The translations under genes and the position numbers were made by a program. Shown here one piece after another: positions 14,330 through 20,960 of a DNA stretch of 20,960 nucleotides (position 1 is the first letter of the stretch; the number at the start of each line of letters is the position of its first letter). The DNA is from CAYTES01 sp964436935. GTDB taxonomy: Bacteria; Patescibacteriota; Gracilibacteria; UBA1369; UBA12473. The DNA is taken from assembly GCA_964436935.1 (NCBI GenBank), contig CAYTES010000020.1, positions 1 to 20,960 of the forward strand. The letters are read 5' to 3'. Below the pieces are notes generated by a model that had not been told where the DNA came from, searched no databases, and saw only the letters and a program-made list of their open reading frames with translations.

Positions 14330-15346
14330 ATGCCGGGAAACACGTTTGGACACACCTTTCGATTAACTTCATGGGGAGAGTCCCATGGAAAAGCAATCGG
14401 TGGGGTTATTGATGGTTGTCCGTCAGGAATAGCGTTATGCGAGGCGGATCTTCAACACGAACTGGACCGGAGACGCCCTGGGCAAAGTGCCGTCACCACC
14501 GCCAGGCAGGAAAAGGATCGCGTCGAAATCCTTTCCGGACTTTTTGAAGGAAAAACCACGGGCACTCCCTTGTCCTTTCTGATATGGAATGAAGACCAAC
14601 ACTCGGAAGACTACGAAAAGTTAAAAAATATCTATCGTCCCCAACATGCCGATGAGGTTTACGATCTCAAATATGGTTTTCGCGACTATCGCGGTGGCGG
14701 ACGCGCTTCGGCACGTGAAACGGCCATTCGAGTGGCGGGCGGAGCGGTCGCAAAAAAAATGTTCCAAGCAATGGGATTGAATACACGCATCACGGCCCAT
14801 ACGCAAAAAATTCAAGAACTGGAGGTCAAAAATCCCCAACTGGATGTGATTGAACAGAATTCGGTTCGAGCCGCAGATCTGAAGATTGCCCAACAAATGG
14901 AACAACGGATTTTGCAATTGAAAGAAAAAGGCGATTCGGTGGGAGCTACTGTGGAAGTGGTGATCGAAAACTGTCCGGTGGGACTGGGTGAACCGGTATT
15001 TGATAAAATCAAAGCCGATTTTGCCAAAGCGTTCATGAGCATCAATGCGGTACTGGGCGTGGAATATGGAGCGGGATTTGAATCCGCTCAACTGCTCGGG
15101 AGTCAAAACAACACCCGCGAAAATGGCATCTACGGAGGGATCACCAATGGAAAACCGATTCAGTTCCGCATCGCCATCAAACCCACTTCCTCCATCCAAC
15201 TCGATCAATTGAGTGAAGGAGGCGCCAAAGGCCGCCATGATCCATGCTTAGCCCCTCGCGCGGTTCCGATCGTCGAGGCCATGGCCTGGCTGGTGGTCGC
15301 GGATCACTATTTGCGACATACTATTTCTAAACTTCCTTGCGCATGA
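14330..15346 (+). CDS. aroC: Chorismate synthase
   Basis: This 338-residue enzyme converts 5-enolpyruvylshikimate-3-phosphate to chorismate (EC 4.2.3.5), the last shikimate-pathway step, and needs reduced FMN. Family signatures are GNTFGHTFRLTSWGESHG at residues 3-20, LDRRRPGQSAVTTARQEKD near 47-65, and the FMN/substrate-binding segment YGFRDYRGGGRASARETAIR near 120-140. The C-terminal GGAKGRHDPCLAPRAVPIVE block is also typical. Length is slightly below the usual 350-400. No other shikimate gene is in the window. Start ATG 14330 has no Shine-Dalgarno sequence; a weak TTGAGC-17-TTAACC pair lies at 14291-14319. The stop TGA overlaps the ATG of the next gene (ATGA at 15343-15346), which suggests translational coupling. 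Confidence 0.96.
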   Translation: MPGNTFGHTFRLTSWGESHGKAIGGVIDGCPSGIALCEADLQHELDRRRPGQSAVTTARQEKDRVEILSGLFEGKTTGTPLSFLIWNEDQHSEDYEKLKNIYRPQHADEVYDLKYGFRDYRGGGRASARETAIRVAGGAVAKKMFQAMGLNTRITAHTQKIQELEVKNPQLDVIEQNSVRAADLKIAQQMEQRILQLKEKGDSVGATVEVVIENCPVGLGEPVFDKIKADFAKAFMSINAVLGVEYGAGFESAQLLGSQNNTRENGIYGGITNGKPIQFRIAIKPTSSIQLDQLSEGGAKGRHDPCLAPRAVPIVEAMAWLVVADHYLRHTISKLPCA

Positions 15347-16320
15347 ACTTAGAACGGAGCGAATCAAGCGCGGAACCCGCGCGGCCCATTCAAGTGGAAT
15401 TCCAAGATAAACGAACCCGCGAACTCAATGATCATCTCAGTGTGACGATCTTAGGAGAAAGGGGTTTATCCTTGGAACAAAAAAAAGAGCTCGTTACGGC
15501 CGTGGCAAAGTTGATCGAAAAAGAAAGAGCCGCTTATAAAACCGAGCAAAAGCCTAGCGATGAAGAGCTACAGCACTATGAAGAAAATTTACTGAAGTCA
15601 TTGATCGAAGGGCTGAAAATTCAAATGGATCAATCCAAAACGTTTGGACTCATCAATGAAAGAGACTTCCGAATCAAAATTTACGGAGGGCTATGGTTTT
15701 TATCCCCCCTTCGAAATAACCCCGCGGGGGAAAAATGGCGACGAAAAATGATAGCAAAAGGATATCCCCCATCGGCGGTTCACGAAAGGGCCTTAACATA
15801 CCCTCAAGGTACAATTTCTGCTCTACGCGAAACCACGAACCCGATTGAAATTGCCAAAGAGCAACTGACCAAATTAAAAGATGAGATTTTAGAAGAATTT
15901 TTGGATTTAGAAGAAAAAAAAGCCTTTGCGGAAATCGTGAGTACGGTCTACTTCAATGGAATGGATGAACGGGCGGCTAGAAACCGTTTTTCCGCGGCAG
16001 GCTACAAAGGAGAAGCATTGGAACAAGTGGTAAAAATGAGCATGGTTCCTTTAGAACAAGTGATGAAAAAAAATGGAGAAAAGGGCATGTTGTTCATGCT
16101 AGGATTAATGCCAACGCGAGCGCTCACCAAACTGACCAAACTCATCCCGTTCAATCGAGTGATCAGCGATAAGATCAAGCAAAAAATAATGGAGGCTTTT
16201 GGCGAAAAAATCGTTGAAAACTTTGTGGAAAATTTCAAATGGGAAGGGTTCATTAAAGCGCTTGAAAAAGAGGCCCAACGAAGAGGAGTATCAAAATTAG
16301 TACAAAAAGCCCTGACTTAA
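15343..16320 (+). CDS. Unrecognised helical protein coupled to aroC
   Basis: This 325-residue protein starts from ATG 15343, which overlaps the aroC stop as ATGA. A TTG two codons upstream (15337) is also in frame but less likely. I do not recognise the family. It is highly charged and mostly helical. An N-terminal region (about 1-105) contains LSLEQKKELVTAVAKLIEKE. A conserved-looking middle has WFLSPLRNNPAGEKWRRKMIA and YPQGTISALRETTNPIEIAKE. FNGMDERAARNRFSAAGYKG follows near 206-225. The end is Lys-rich. No signal peptide or clear membrane span is present, although LFMLGLMPTRALTKLTKLIPF (about 248-268) is mildly hydrophobic and could be an amphipathic membrane-associated helix. The coupling to aroC argues for co-expression, not necessarily for shared pathway. 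Confidence 0.7.
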   Translation: MNLERSESSAEPARPIQVEFQDKRTRELNDHLSVTILGERGLSLEQKKELVTAVAKLIEKERAAYKTEQKPSDEELQHYEENLLKSLIEGLKIQMDQSKTFGLINERDFRIKIYGGLWFLSPLRNNPAGEKWRRKMIAKGYPPSAVHERALTYPQGTISALRETTNPIEIAKEQLTKLKDEILEEFLDLEEKKAFAEIVSTVYFNGMDERAARNRFSAAGYKGEALEQVVKMSMVPLEQVMKKNGEKGMLFMLGLMPTRALTKLTKLIPFNRVISDKIKQKIMEAFGEKIVENFVENFKWEGFIKALEKEAQRRGVSKLVQKALT

Positions 16321-16331
16321 AGACTAATAAC

Positions 16332-16362
16332 AAATAAAGCCCCATATTCTGGGGCCTTATTT
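16332..16362. terminator. Bidirectional intrinsic terminator
   Basis: AAATAA (16332-16337) and GCCCC (16339-16343) pair with GGGGC (16351-16355) and TTATTT (16357-16362) around a 7-nt loop, with one A/C mismatch. The AT-rich outer arms supply U-rich tails on both strands. It lies between the convergent ends of the gene ending at 16320 and the lipoprotein gene ending at 16382. Confidence 0.85.
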
Positions 16363-16381
16363 AAAACAAGGTTCGAAATAG

Positions 16382-16972
16382 CTACTGCGCAACTTGCGAT
16401 GGAACTTGAGAGGAGGAAGCCGCTTTTGCCTCTGCCGCTTTTAAACGAGCAACCTCTTCTTCACAAGTTTGAAGAACCGCGCGAATGGCTTGAGCGTATT
16501 GCATCGAAGCGATGGAATACGCCTGTTCATTCCCAGAACCGTCACTAACGGTTCCATAATAACCTTGATCTAAATCAAACGTTGGAACAAAACGGCCATC
16601 GGCCCCTTTTTGTGAAGCTTGCTCTGGAGTACCATCTCTATACAAGTCTTTAAAAGAATGATCACCTAGCTTCAAATGGACAAAAGGCTCTTGACCTTGT
16701 GGCCCAGAAGAAAGCGTTGCACCTCCTTCACTGGGGTGAGTCAAATAGGTACGTGAAGAACCTCTCTCTTGCCAGATTAAGGCGCCAATGGATTTAGGCC
16801 CAACCTGGTCTAAACAAACTTCCAGTTGTTGCAATCTTTTACCCGCAAGATTTTGAACCGCATCAACTTGAGGAGCTTCACTTGTCCCATCACGGGGAGA
16901 TTCGGAAGCACATCCAGAAACTAAAATTTCTGCGGACAAAATCGCACCCAGCGCAAGAGACGGTTTTTTCAT
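16382..16972 (-). CDS. Putative lipoprotein of unknown function
   Basis: This 196-residue protein is predicted to be lipid-anchored. The N-terminus is a short basic start (MKKP), a hydrophobic stretch (SLALGAILSAEILVSG) and a lipobox VSGC with the modified Cys at residue 21, followed by a Ser/Glu-rich linker. The mature part has two more Cys, one near residue 53 (LEVCLDQVGPKS) and one near 168 (LQTCEEEVARL), which might pair. The C-terminus is Ala/Lys/Ser-rich and low-complexity. I do not recognise a domain. Its strong own promoter and the convergent terminator make it a single-gene unit. ATG 16970-16972 has no Shine-Dalgarno sequence. Confidence 0.72.
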   Translation of the reverse strand: MKKPSLALGAILSAEILVSGCASESPRDGTSEAPQVDAVQNLAGKRLQQLEVCLDQVGPKSIGALIWQERGSSRTYLTHPSEGGATLSSGPQGQEPFVHLKLGDHSFKDLYRDGTPEQASQKGADGRFVPTFDLDQGYYGTVSDGSGNEQAYSIASMQYAQAIRAVLQTCEEEVARLKAAEAKAASSSQVPSQVAQ

Positions 16973-16999
16973 AGAAACAAATTTTTAATAATAGGAAAG

Positions 17000-17029
17000 A
17001 ATATAAACACGCAGGAATAAAGTTGTCAA
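17000..17029 (-). promoter_or_regulatory. Sigma70-like promoter of the lipoprotein gene
   Basis: On the minus strand a perfect TTGACA (17029-17024), then an 18-nt spacer and TATATT (17005-17000), or a 17-nt spacer with TTATAT. The predicted start near 16993 gives a leader of about 20 nt. The element lies in the 128-bp gap divergent from tgt. Confidence 0.7.
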
Positions 17030-17100
17030 TAGATTGCCCACTCCGATCTATTCATTCGAGATGTAAATCTCTATATTAAAAAATAATAAATCAAAAATGC

Positions 17101-18252
17101 ATGTTTGAATTCACCCTCGAAAAATCCGACAGCCTGGCCCGTGCCGGTTCCTACTCCACGCCGCACGGCTCTTTTCAAACCCCGGCCTTCATCGCGTGTG
17201 GCACCAAAGGCACGGTCAAAACCTTAGAGATGCGCGACGTGGAAGCATTGGGCTCCGAAATCATTCTCTCCAATACCTATCACCTCACCTTGCGACCGGG
17301 CGCGAATAACGTGGAACAGTATGGGGGACTCCATAAATGGATAGGATGGAACAAACCTCTCCTTACGGATTCCGGCGGATTCCAGGTGTTTTCCCTGAAC
17401 AAAACAAGAAAAATCGATAAAAACGGAGTGGAGTTCAAATCCATCCTCAATGGAGAGAAGCATTATTTCACTCCCGAAATCGCGATGCAAATCCAAGAAA
17501 AACTGGGCGCGGACATCGTCATGGCCTTCGACGAATGCGCTCCGGGAGACAGCGATAAGGCCTATGCCAAAGCCGCGATGGAACGCACCCATTCCTGGGC
17601 ACTCCGCTGCGAACAAGAGCATCAAAGACTCCAAAAAACTCGTACCGAATCTGGAAAACCACTGCAAACCCTTTTTCCCATCGTTCAAGGAGTGATATAC
17701 GACGATTTAAGGGCCGAGTCGGCTCAATTCATGGGGCAACTGGATTTACCGGGAATCGCCATCGGAGGATTGAGCGTGGGAGAGTCCAAAGAAGACATGT
17801 TACGAATTTTAGACGTGATTCATCCGCATCTCCCACCCGCTAAACTCCATTATTTAATGGGGGTCGGAAGCCCCGAAGATTTGGTGGAAGGGGTCGCTCG
17901 AGGGATCGATCTTTTCGACTGCGTCCTCCCCACTCGCCTCGCCCGACACGGCGCCTTTTGGGATCGTACGGGAAGAGAAAATATAAAGAACAAAAAATTT
18001 GAACAAGATATCAACCCCTTACAACAAAATTGTGCATGTAGCACCTGCCAAACCACCTCGCGCAGTTACATCCGCCATCTGTTCATCGAGAACGAAATCA
18101 CCGCACTTCGCCTCCTCACTATTCACAATCTTAACTTTCTGTTAGCATTAATGAAAACGATGCGAAGCCATATTCTCCAAGGCACCTTCGAAAGCTTCCG
18201 CAGATCCTTTCATAGCGAATTCAAGACCAAAGAACCTCTAACCCTCGGCTAA
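17101..18252 (+). CDS. tgt: tRNA-guanine transglycosylase
   Basis: This 383-residue enzyme exchanges guanine 34 in the anticodon of GUN tRNAs for preQ1, a step of queuosine formation. It shows the TIM-barrel family motifs: base-binding DSGGFQVFSL with Asp90, and FDCVLPTR with the catalytic nucleophile Asp273. The zinc site is Cys311, Cys313, Cys316 and His342 (NCACSTC...TIHN), with spacing equal to the Zymomonas enzyme (318/320/323/349). All key residues are present and length is normal. ATG 17101 has no Shine-Dalgarno sequence; an ATG at 17097 is out of frame. The upstream gap is AT-rich with TATATT at 17072-17077 as a weak -10 candidate. The stop codon is immediately followed by the ruvA start, with no gap. 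queA is not in the window. Confidence 0.97.
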   Translation: MFEFTLEKSDSLARAGSYSTPHGSFQTPAFIACGTKGTVKTLEMRDVEALGSEIILSNTYHLTLRPGANNVEQYGGLHKWIGWNKPLLTDSGGFQVFSLNKTRKIDKNGVEFKSILNGEKHYFTPEIAMQIQEKLGADIVMAFDECAPGDSDKAYAKAAMERTHSWALRCEQEHQRLQKTRTESGKPLQTLFPIVQGVIYDDLRAESAQFMGQLDLPGIAIGGLSVGESKEDMLRILDVIHPHLPPAKLHYLMGVGSPEDLVEGVARGIDLFDCVLPTRLARHGAFWDRTGRENIKNKKFEQDINPLQQNCACSTCQTTSRSYIRHLFIENEITALRLLTIHNLNFLLALMKTMRSHILQGTFESFRRSFHSEFKTKEPLTLG

Positions 18253-18831
18253 ATGATCGCCTATCTCAAAGGAAAAATCCTGAAAAAGAAAAAAAACAGC
18301 CTCATCATTGAAAATAATGGAGTAGGCTATAAAGTCTTCGTCCCCGCCTTATTGTTCGAGAAAAGCACGTATGAAACCATGATTGAGCTTGAAATCCATA
18401 CCGTGGTCCGCGAAGACGACTGGAGCCTCTACGGATTTGAAACCTCGGAACAGTTGGAGTTGTTTGAACAACTGATCAGCGTGAGTGGGATAGGCCCGAA
18501 AACCGCCCTTGAAGTGTTCACCTTATCCGTCGAAAAAATCAAACGCTCCATTCTGAACAAAGAAGTGGAAACGCTCAAAAAAATCCCGGGAATCGGGAAA
18601 AAAACCGCAGAACGACTGATTCTGGAACTCCGAGGAAAATTGGGGTCCTTGGACTCCGACCATCTGCCCGAAACCGAACCCGAATCCGCTCAATCCATTC
18701 AGCCGGAAGTGAGCGAAGCCCTCTTTCGCCTTGGCTACCATCAGAAGGACCTTGACCTCGTATTTCGCTCCCTACAGACTCCCCTCGCCCGAATGGAAGA
18801 CATGGTGACTTATTTCCTCAAAAACGTTTGA
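18253..18831 (+). CDS. ruvA: Holliday junction branch-migration protein RuvA
   Basis: This 192-residue subunit binds four-way DNA junctions and loads the RuvB motor during recombination repair. Domain I (about 1-65) begins MIAYLKGKILKKKKNSLIIE, and the typical DWSLYGFE marks its end. Domain II (about 66-140) has two helix-hairpin-helix motifs, SVSGIGPKTALEVF and KIPGIGKKTAERLILEL. An acidic, flexible linker (about 140-155) leads to domain III (EVSEALFRLGYHQKDLD... MVTYFLKNV), which contacts RuvB. Length and order are normal. It directly abuts tgt, so co-transcription and coupled translation are likely. ruvB and ruvC are not in the window. Confidence 0.96.
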   Translation: MIAYLKGKILKKKKNSLIIENNGVGYKVFVPALLFEKSTYETMIELEIHTVVREDDWSLYGFETSEQLELFEQLISVSGIGPKTALEVFTLSVEKIKRSILNKEVETLKKIPGIGKKTAERLILELRGKLGSLDSDHLPETEPESAQSIQPEVSEALFRLGYHQKDLDLVFRSLQTPLARMEDMVTYFLKNV

Positions 18832-18954
18832 ATCTAGAGACAATTGACCTGTGACAAGAGACAGGATGACAAATTTTTCAAACCTCTTCCCTCAAGCATC
18901 AAATGTCAATGGTTTCATCTCTAAAAGTCCCTATCTCAGCGATATCCTCTGGCA

Positions 18955-20001
18955 ATGCCCTCTCTCATCACCCACCTAAAAAACATTGAATACTTAACGG
19001 ATTTTAAAAGTTCGAACGCTTTTATGATTCTAACGGCAAAGCAAGCCTATCTTTTTACCGATGGACGGTATTTGGAAAAAGCCAAAAACCTAGCGCAGCA
19101 GGGCAAAAGCCGGCTCGGCAAATTCACGGTGATTGAAATGGGAAAGGACTTGATTGAAACCCTAAAAAAAATCTCAGAAAAGCATAAATTCTCCATCCTC
19201 GAGTATGAAGACGAACACATCAGCGTGGCCAAATATGAGCACTTCAGAAAAATCCTTAAAGGGATGCGCTGGCAAAAAGGAGAAAAAGGGATTGAAAACC
19301 AGCGTTCCCGCAAAGACGCCAGTGAACTCAAAAAACTCAAAAAATCCCAACAAATCAATGAACAACTTTTTTATTCAATTCGGGCACTATTGACCCCGGG
19401 GATAACCGAGCTTGAAATCGCTCAACAGATCAAAAAAAGATGCTACGACCATGGAGCGGATGACATTTCATTTGAACCCATCATTGGCTTTGGCAACCAT
19501 TCGTCCATGCCTCATCACCAAAACACCACCCGCAAGCTTAAAAAGGGAGAGTTGGTCTTGATCGACATGGGCGTATTATTCCAAGGATATGCCTCCGATA
19601 TGACTCGAATGGTGTTCACCAAATCCCCCACCGCGTTTGAAGAAAAAATTTATAATTTGGTATTGGAAGCCCAAGAAGCGGCGATCCAAGCAATGCAACC
19701 CGGGCGCCATTGTGATGCCATCGACCAGGTCGCACGCACCCTTTTAACCCAAGCAGGATATGGAGAAACCTTTTGTCATTCCCTGGGACATGGAATTGGA
19801 TTAGAGGTCCACGAAGCTCCAACGCTTTCGGTGCGAAGTAAAGACATGTTACAGGAGGGAATGGTGGTCACCAGTGAGCCCGGAATTTATCTTCCCGGAC
19901 AATTTGGAGTACGCATTGAGGACATGATCGCGATCACCAAAAAGGGACATGAGAATCTCACTTCCGCGCCGAAAGGTATAAAAGAGTCTATCTTATCGTG
20001 A
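18955..20001 (+). CDS. M24B metallopeptidase (Xaa-Pro aminopeptidase/prolidase type)
   Basis: This 348-residue dinuclear-metal peptidase is predicted to remove N-terminal residues before proline or split Xaa-Pro dipeptides. The creatinase-like N-terminal domain (about 1-120) has NIEYLTDF and LFTDGRYLEKA. The pita-bread domain has all five metal ligands by alignment with PepP: Asp204 (IDMG), Asp215 (SDMTR), His279 (GHGIG), Glu308 (SEPGIY) and Glu322 (RIED). From ATG 18955 the protein lacks the ~15-residue first helix that usually precedes this point in YqhT-like relatives. The frame is open upstream only to a TAA about 11 codons away with no usual start codon, so either the helix is missing or a non-standard start is used. 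It lies 123 nt after ruvA and converges with an unknown gene. Confidence 0.9.
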   Translation: MPSLITHLKNIEYLTDFKSSNAFMILTAKQAYLFTDGRYLEKAKNLAQQGKSRLGKFTVIEMGKDLIETLKKISEKHKFSILEYEDEHISVAKYEHFRKILKGMRWQKGEKGIENQRSRKDASELKKLKKSQQINEQLFYSIRALLTPGITELEIAQQIKKRCYDHGADDISFEPIIGFGNHSSMPHHQNTTRKLKKGELVLIDMGVLFQGYASDMTRMVFTKSPTAFEEKIYNLVLEAQEAAIQAMQPGRHCDAIDQVARTLLTQAGYGETFCHSLGHGIGLEVHEAPTLSVRSKDMLQEGMVVTSEPGIYLPGQFGVRIEDMIAITKKGHENLTSAPKGIKESILS

Positions 20002-20019
20002 TGATTCAAAATCCTCAAA

Positions 20020-20919
20020 TTAAATGCCAAAATGCGCCCTCATCCTAAAACGCAATTGAATCGGTATTTCAAGCTTCGGAAAAGGTCTCTTACCAGACAT
20101 CATTTCGAGAAGACCTTCTGACGTTAAGTTTTCCTTTGCAATGAATTCGAGCACACGAGGGAAAACTTGATCACGCAACATTTCAGCCTCCTCCACAGTA
20201 AACAAAGGCTGACAACGATAAAAAGAAGCCCCGTTCAACGATTGAAATTTTGAAGCAAAATTAACAGGACGAGGACTATAAAGCTGAGACAATAAACCAA
20301 GGGCAAGTGCCATGGTTTCTTTTGAAACTCCCTCGGGATGTTTAAGAAACAAACGGTCGGAATAACCAAAGGCCCGTCCCGAAAAAATACCATGAGACAG
20401 TTCTCTTATATTTTCCGTTTCAACATAGCGAGAGGCAAGCCGCTCTTGGTACGAAGTTCTCATTTGAGAATCGACTGGATATTCCTCAAGAAATTCCTGA
20501 AGCCGACGAAAAAGAATATCCCACGGCAATGGCATAGACTCTAAATCACTCAACATCGGGTAACCTGCTTCAGAAGGAACTTTCATTTGATTCTTAGCAT
20601 CATAAAAGCCAAAACTGATCCGATAACGGCCATTACGAGGCCCATTCAATAAAAGTTTTAAACCGGAAGGTAACACAGAGCCCTCCACACTCTTAAAAAT
20701 ATAAATCTGTGATTCTGTTCTAGGTTTATCCTCATTCTCAGGCATAAATGAGGGGATGGGAACTATTTTTTCCAAAGAAAATCCTAAACTCAATAAATTC
20801 GCTTGAATAGACACTTGTTCCGTAACAGATTGGAGCGTCTCTTCCGATGGAGGAGCAAGCGATTCGCGCTCAGAATCAACTGAGCTAGGAACTTCTTCTT
20901 TAGAATCGCGTTCAACCAT
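20020..20919 (-). CDS. Unrecognised soluble protein
   Basis: This is a 299-residue protein with no family I recognise. Residues 1-~45 are acidic and Ser/Glu-rich, probably disordered (MVERDSKEEVPSSVDSERES). The rest looks globular: LKLLLNGPRNGRYRISFGFYD near 84-104 is beta-rich, then a helical segment (LPWDILFRRLQEFLEEYPVD) and a C-terminal helical part (EEAEMLRDQVFPRVLEFIAKE). No signal peptide or membrane helix is present. ATG 20917-20919 follows a T-run and lacks a Shine-Dalgarno sequence; AATATT about 6 nt upstream could be part of a -10, but no clear -35 is seen. The gene converges with the M24 peptidase, with an 18-nt gap and no obvious terminator hairpin. Confidence 0.65.
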   Translation of the reverse strand: MVERDSKEEVPSSVDSERESLAPPSEETLQSVTEQVSIQANLLSLGFSLEKIVPIPSFMPENEDKPRTESQIYIFKSVEGSVLPSGLKLLLNGPRNGRYRISFGFYDAKNQMKVPSEAGYPMLSDLESMPLPWDILFRRLQEFLEEYPVDSQMRTSYQERLASRYVETENIRELSHGIFSGRAFGYSDRLFLKHPEGVSKETMALALGLLSQLYSPRPVNFASKFQSLNGASFYRCQPLFTVEEAEMLRDQVFPRVLEFIAKENLTSEGLLEMMSGKRPFPKLEIPIQLRFRMRAHFGI

Positions 20920-20960
20920 AAAAAAATATTCCCGCGTTCACGTTTGAAAAGCACCAGTAG

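Noticed and set aside
14621..15238. 205-codon minus-strand frame opposite aroC
   Set aside because: It lies inside a certain gene and has no recognisable domain or start context.

Overview
The window most likely comes from a bacterium of the Candidate Phyla Radiation, perhaps Peregrinibacteria or a relative. This is an inference and no marker fixes it. The hints are a solitary VirB4/TraC-like ATPase, SLH-anchored and thrombospondin-type-3 surface proteins, an isolated shikimate gene, many short or unrecognised proteins, and almost no Shine-Dalgarno sequences. TGA is used as a stop (gyrA, virB4, aroC, ruvA) and the long genes are free of in-frame TGA, so the glycine-UGA code of Gracilibacteria does not apply.

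Layout. Bases 1-851 hold a leucine-rich-repeat-variant-like protein preceded by a coding-like stretch broken by TGA. Bases 852-1170 are a repeat-rich intergenic region with two related long palindromes. Next come a large minus-strand FecR-like membrane protein and, divergent from it, a secreted protease with three SLH domains, a PDZ domain and an S41 domain. A minus-strand block (9728 down to 5449) encodes a diguanylate cyclase and, from a separate strong promoter, a VirB4-type ATPase, a small unknown protein and a SprT-like zinc protease. A plus-strand block (9879-16320) carries gyrA, a calcium-repeat surface protein, ribosomal protein L31 with a long basic tail, chorismate synthase and an unknown protein overlapping it. 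A bidirectional terminator separates this from a minus-strand lipoprotein. Then follow tgt and ruvA, directly abutting, and an M24 aminopeptidase. A minus-strand unknown gene ends the window.

How the genes relate. Housekeeping functions (DNA topology, Holliday-junction processing, tRNA queuosine modification, translation, peptide turnover, aromatic biosynthesis) are mixed with an envelope programme: SLH protease, TSP3 surface protein, FecR-like anchor, lipoprotein and VirB4 ATPase. Sigma70-like promoters can be read upstream of several minus-strand genes. In two cases (FecR-like and SprT-like) the -10 box lies only 9-11 nt before the best ATG, which suggests leaderless mRNAs. I did not find a clear new defence or mobile system. 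The points most worth checking are the interrupted region and pseudoknots at 51-281, the paired palindromes at 881-1176, the leaderless and Shine-Dalgarno-free gene starts, the cytoplasmic GGDEF protein and the extended L31.
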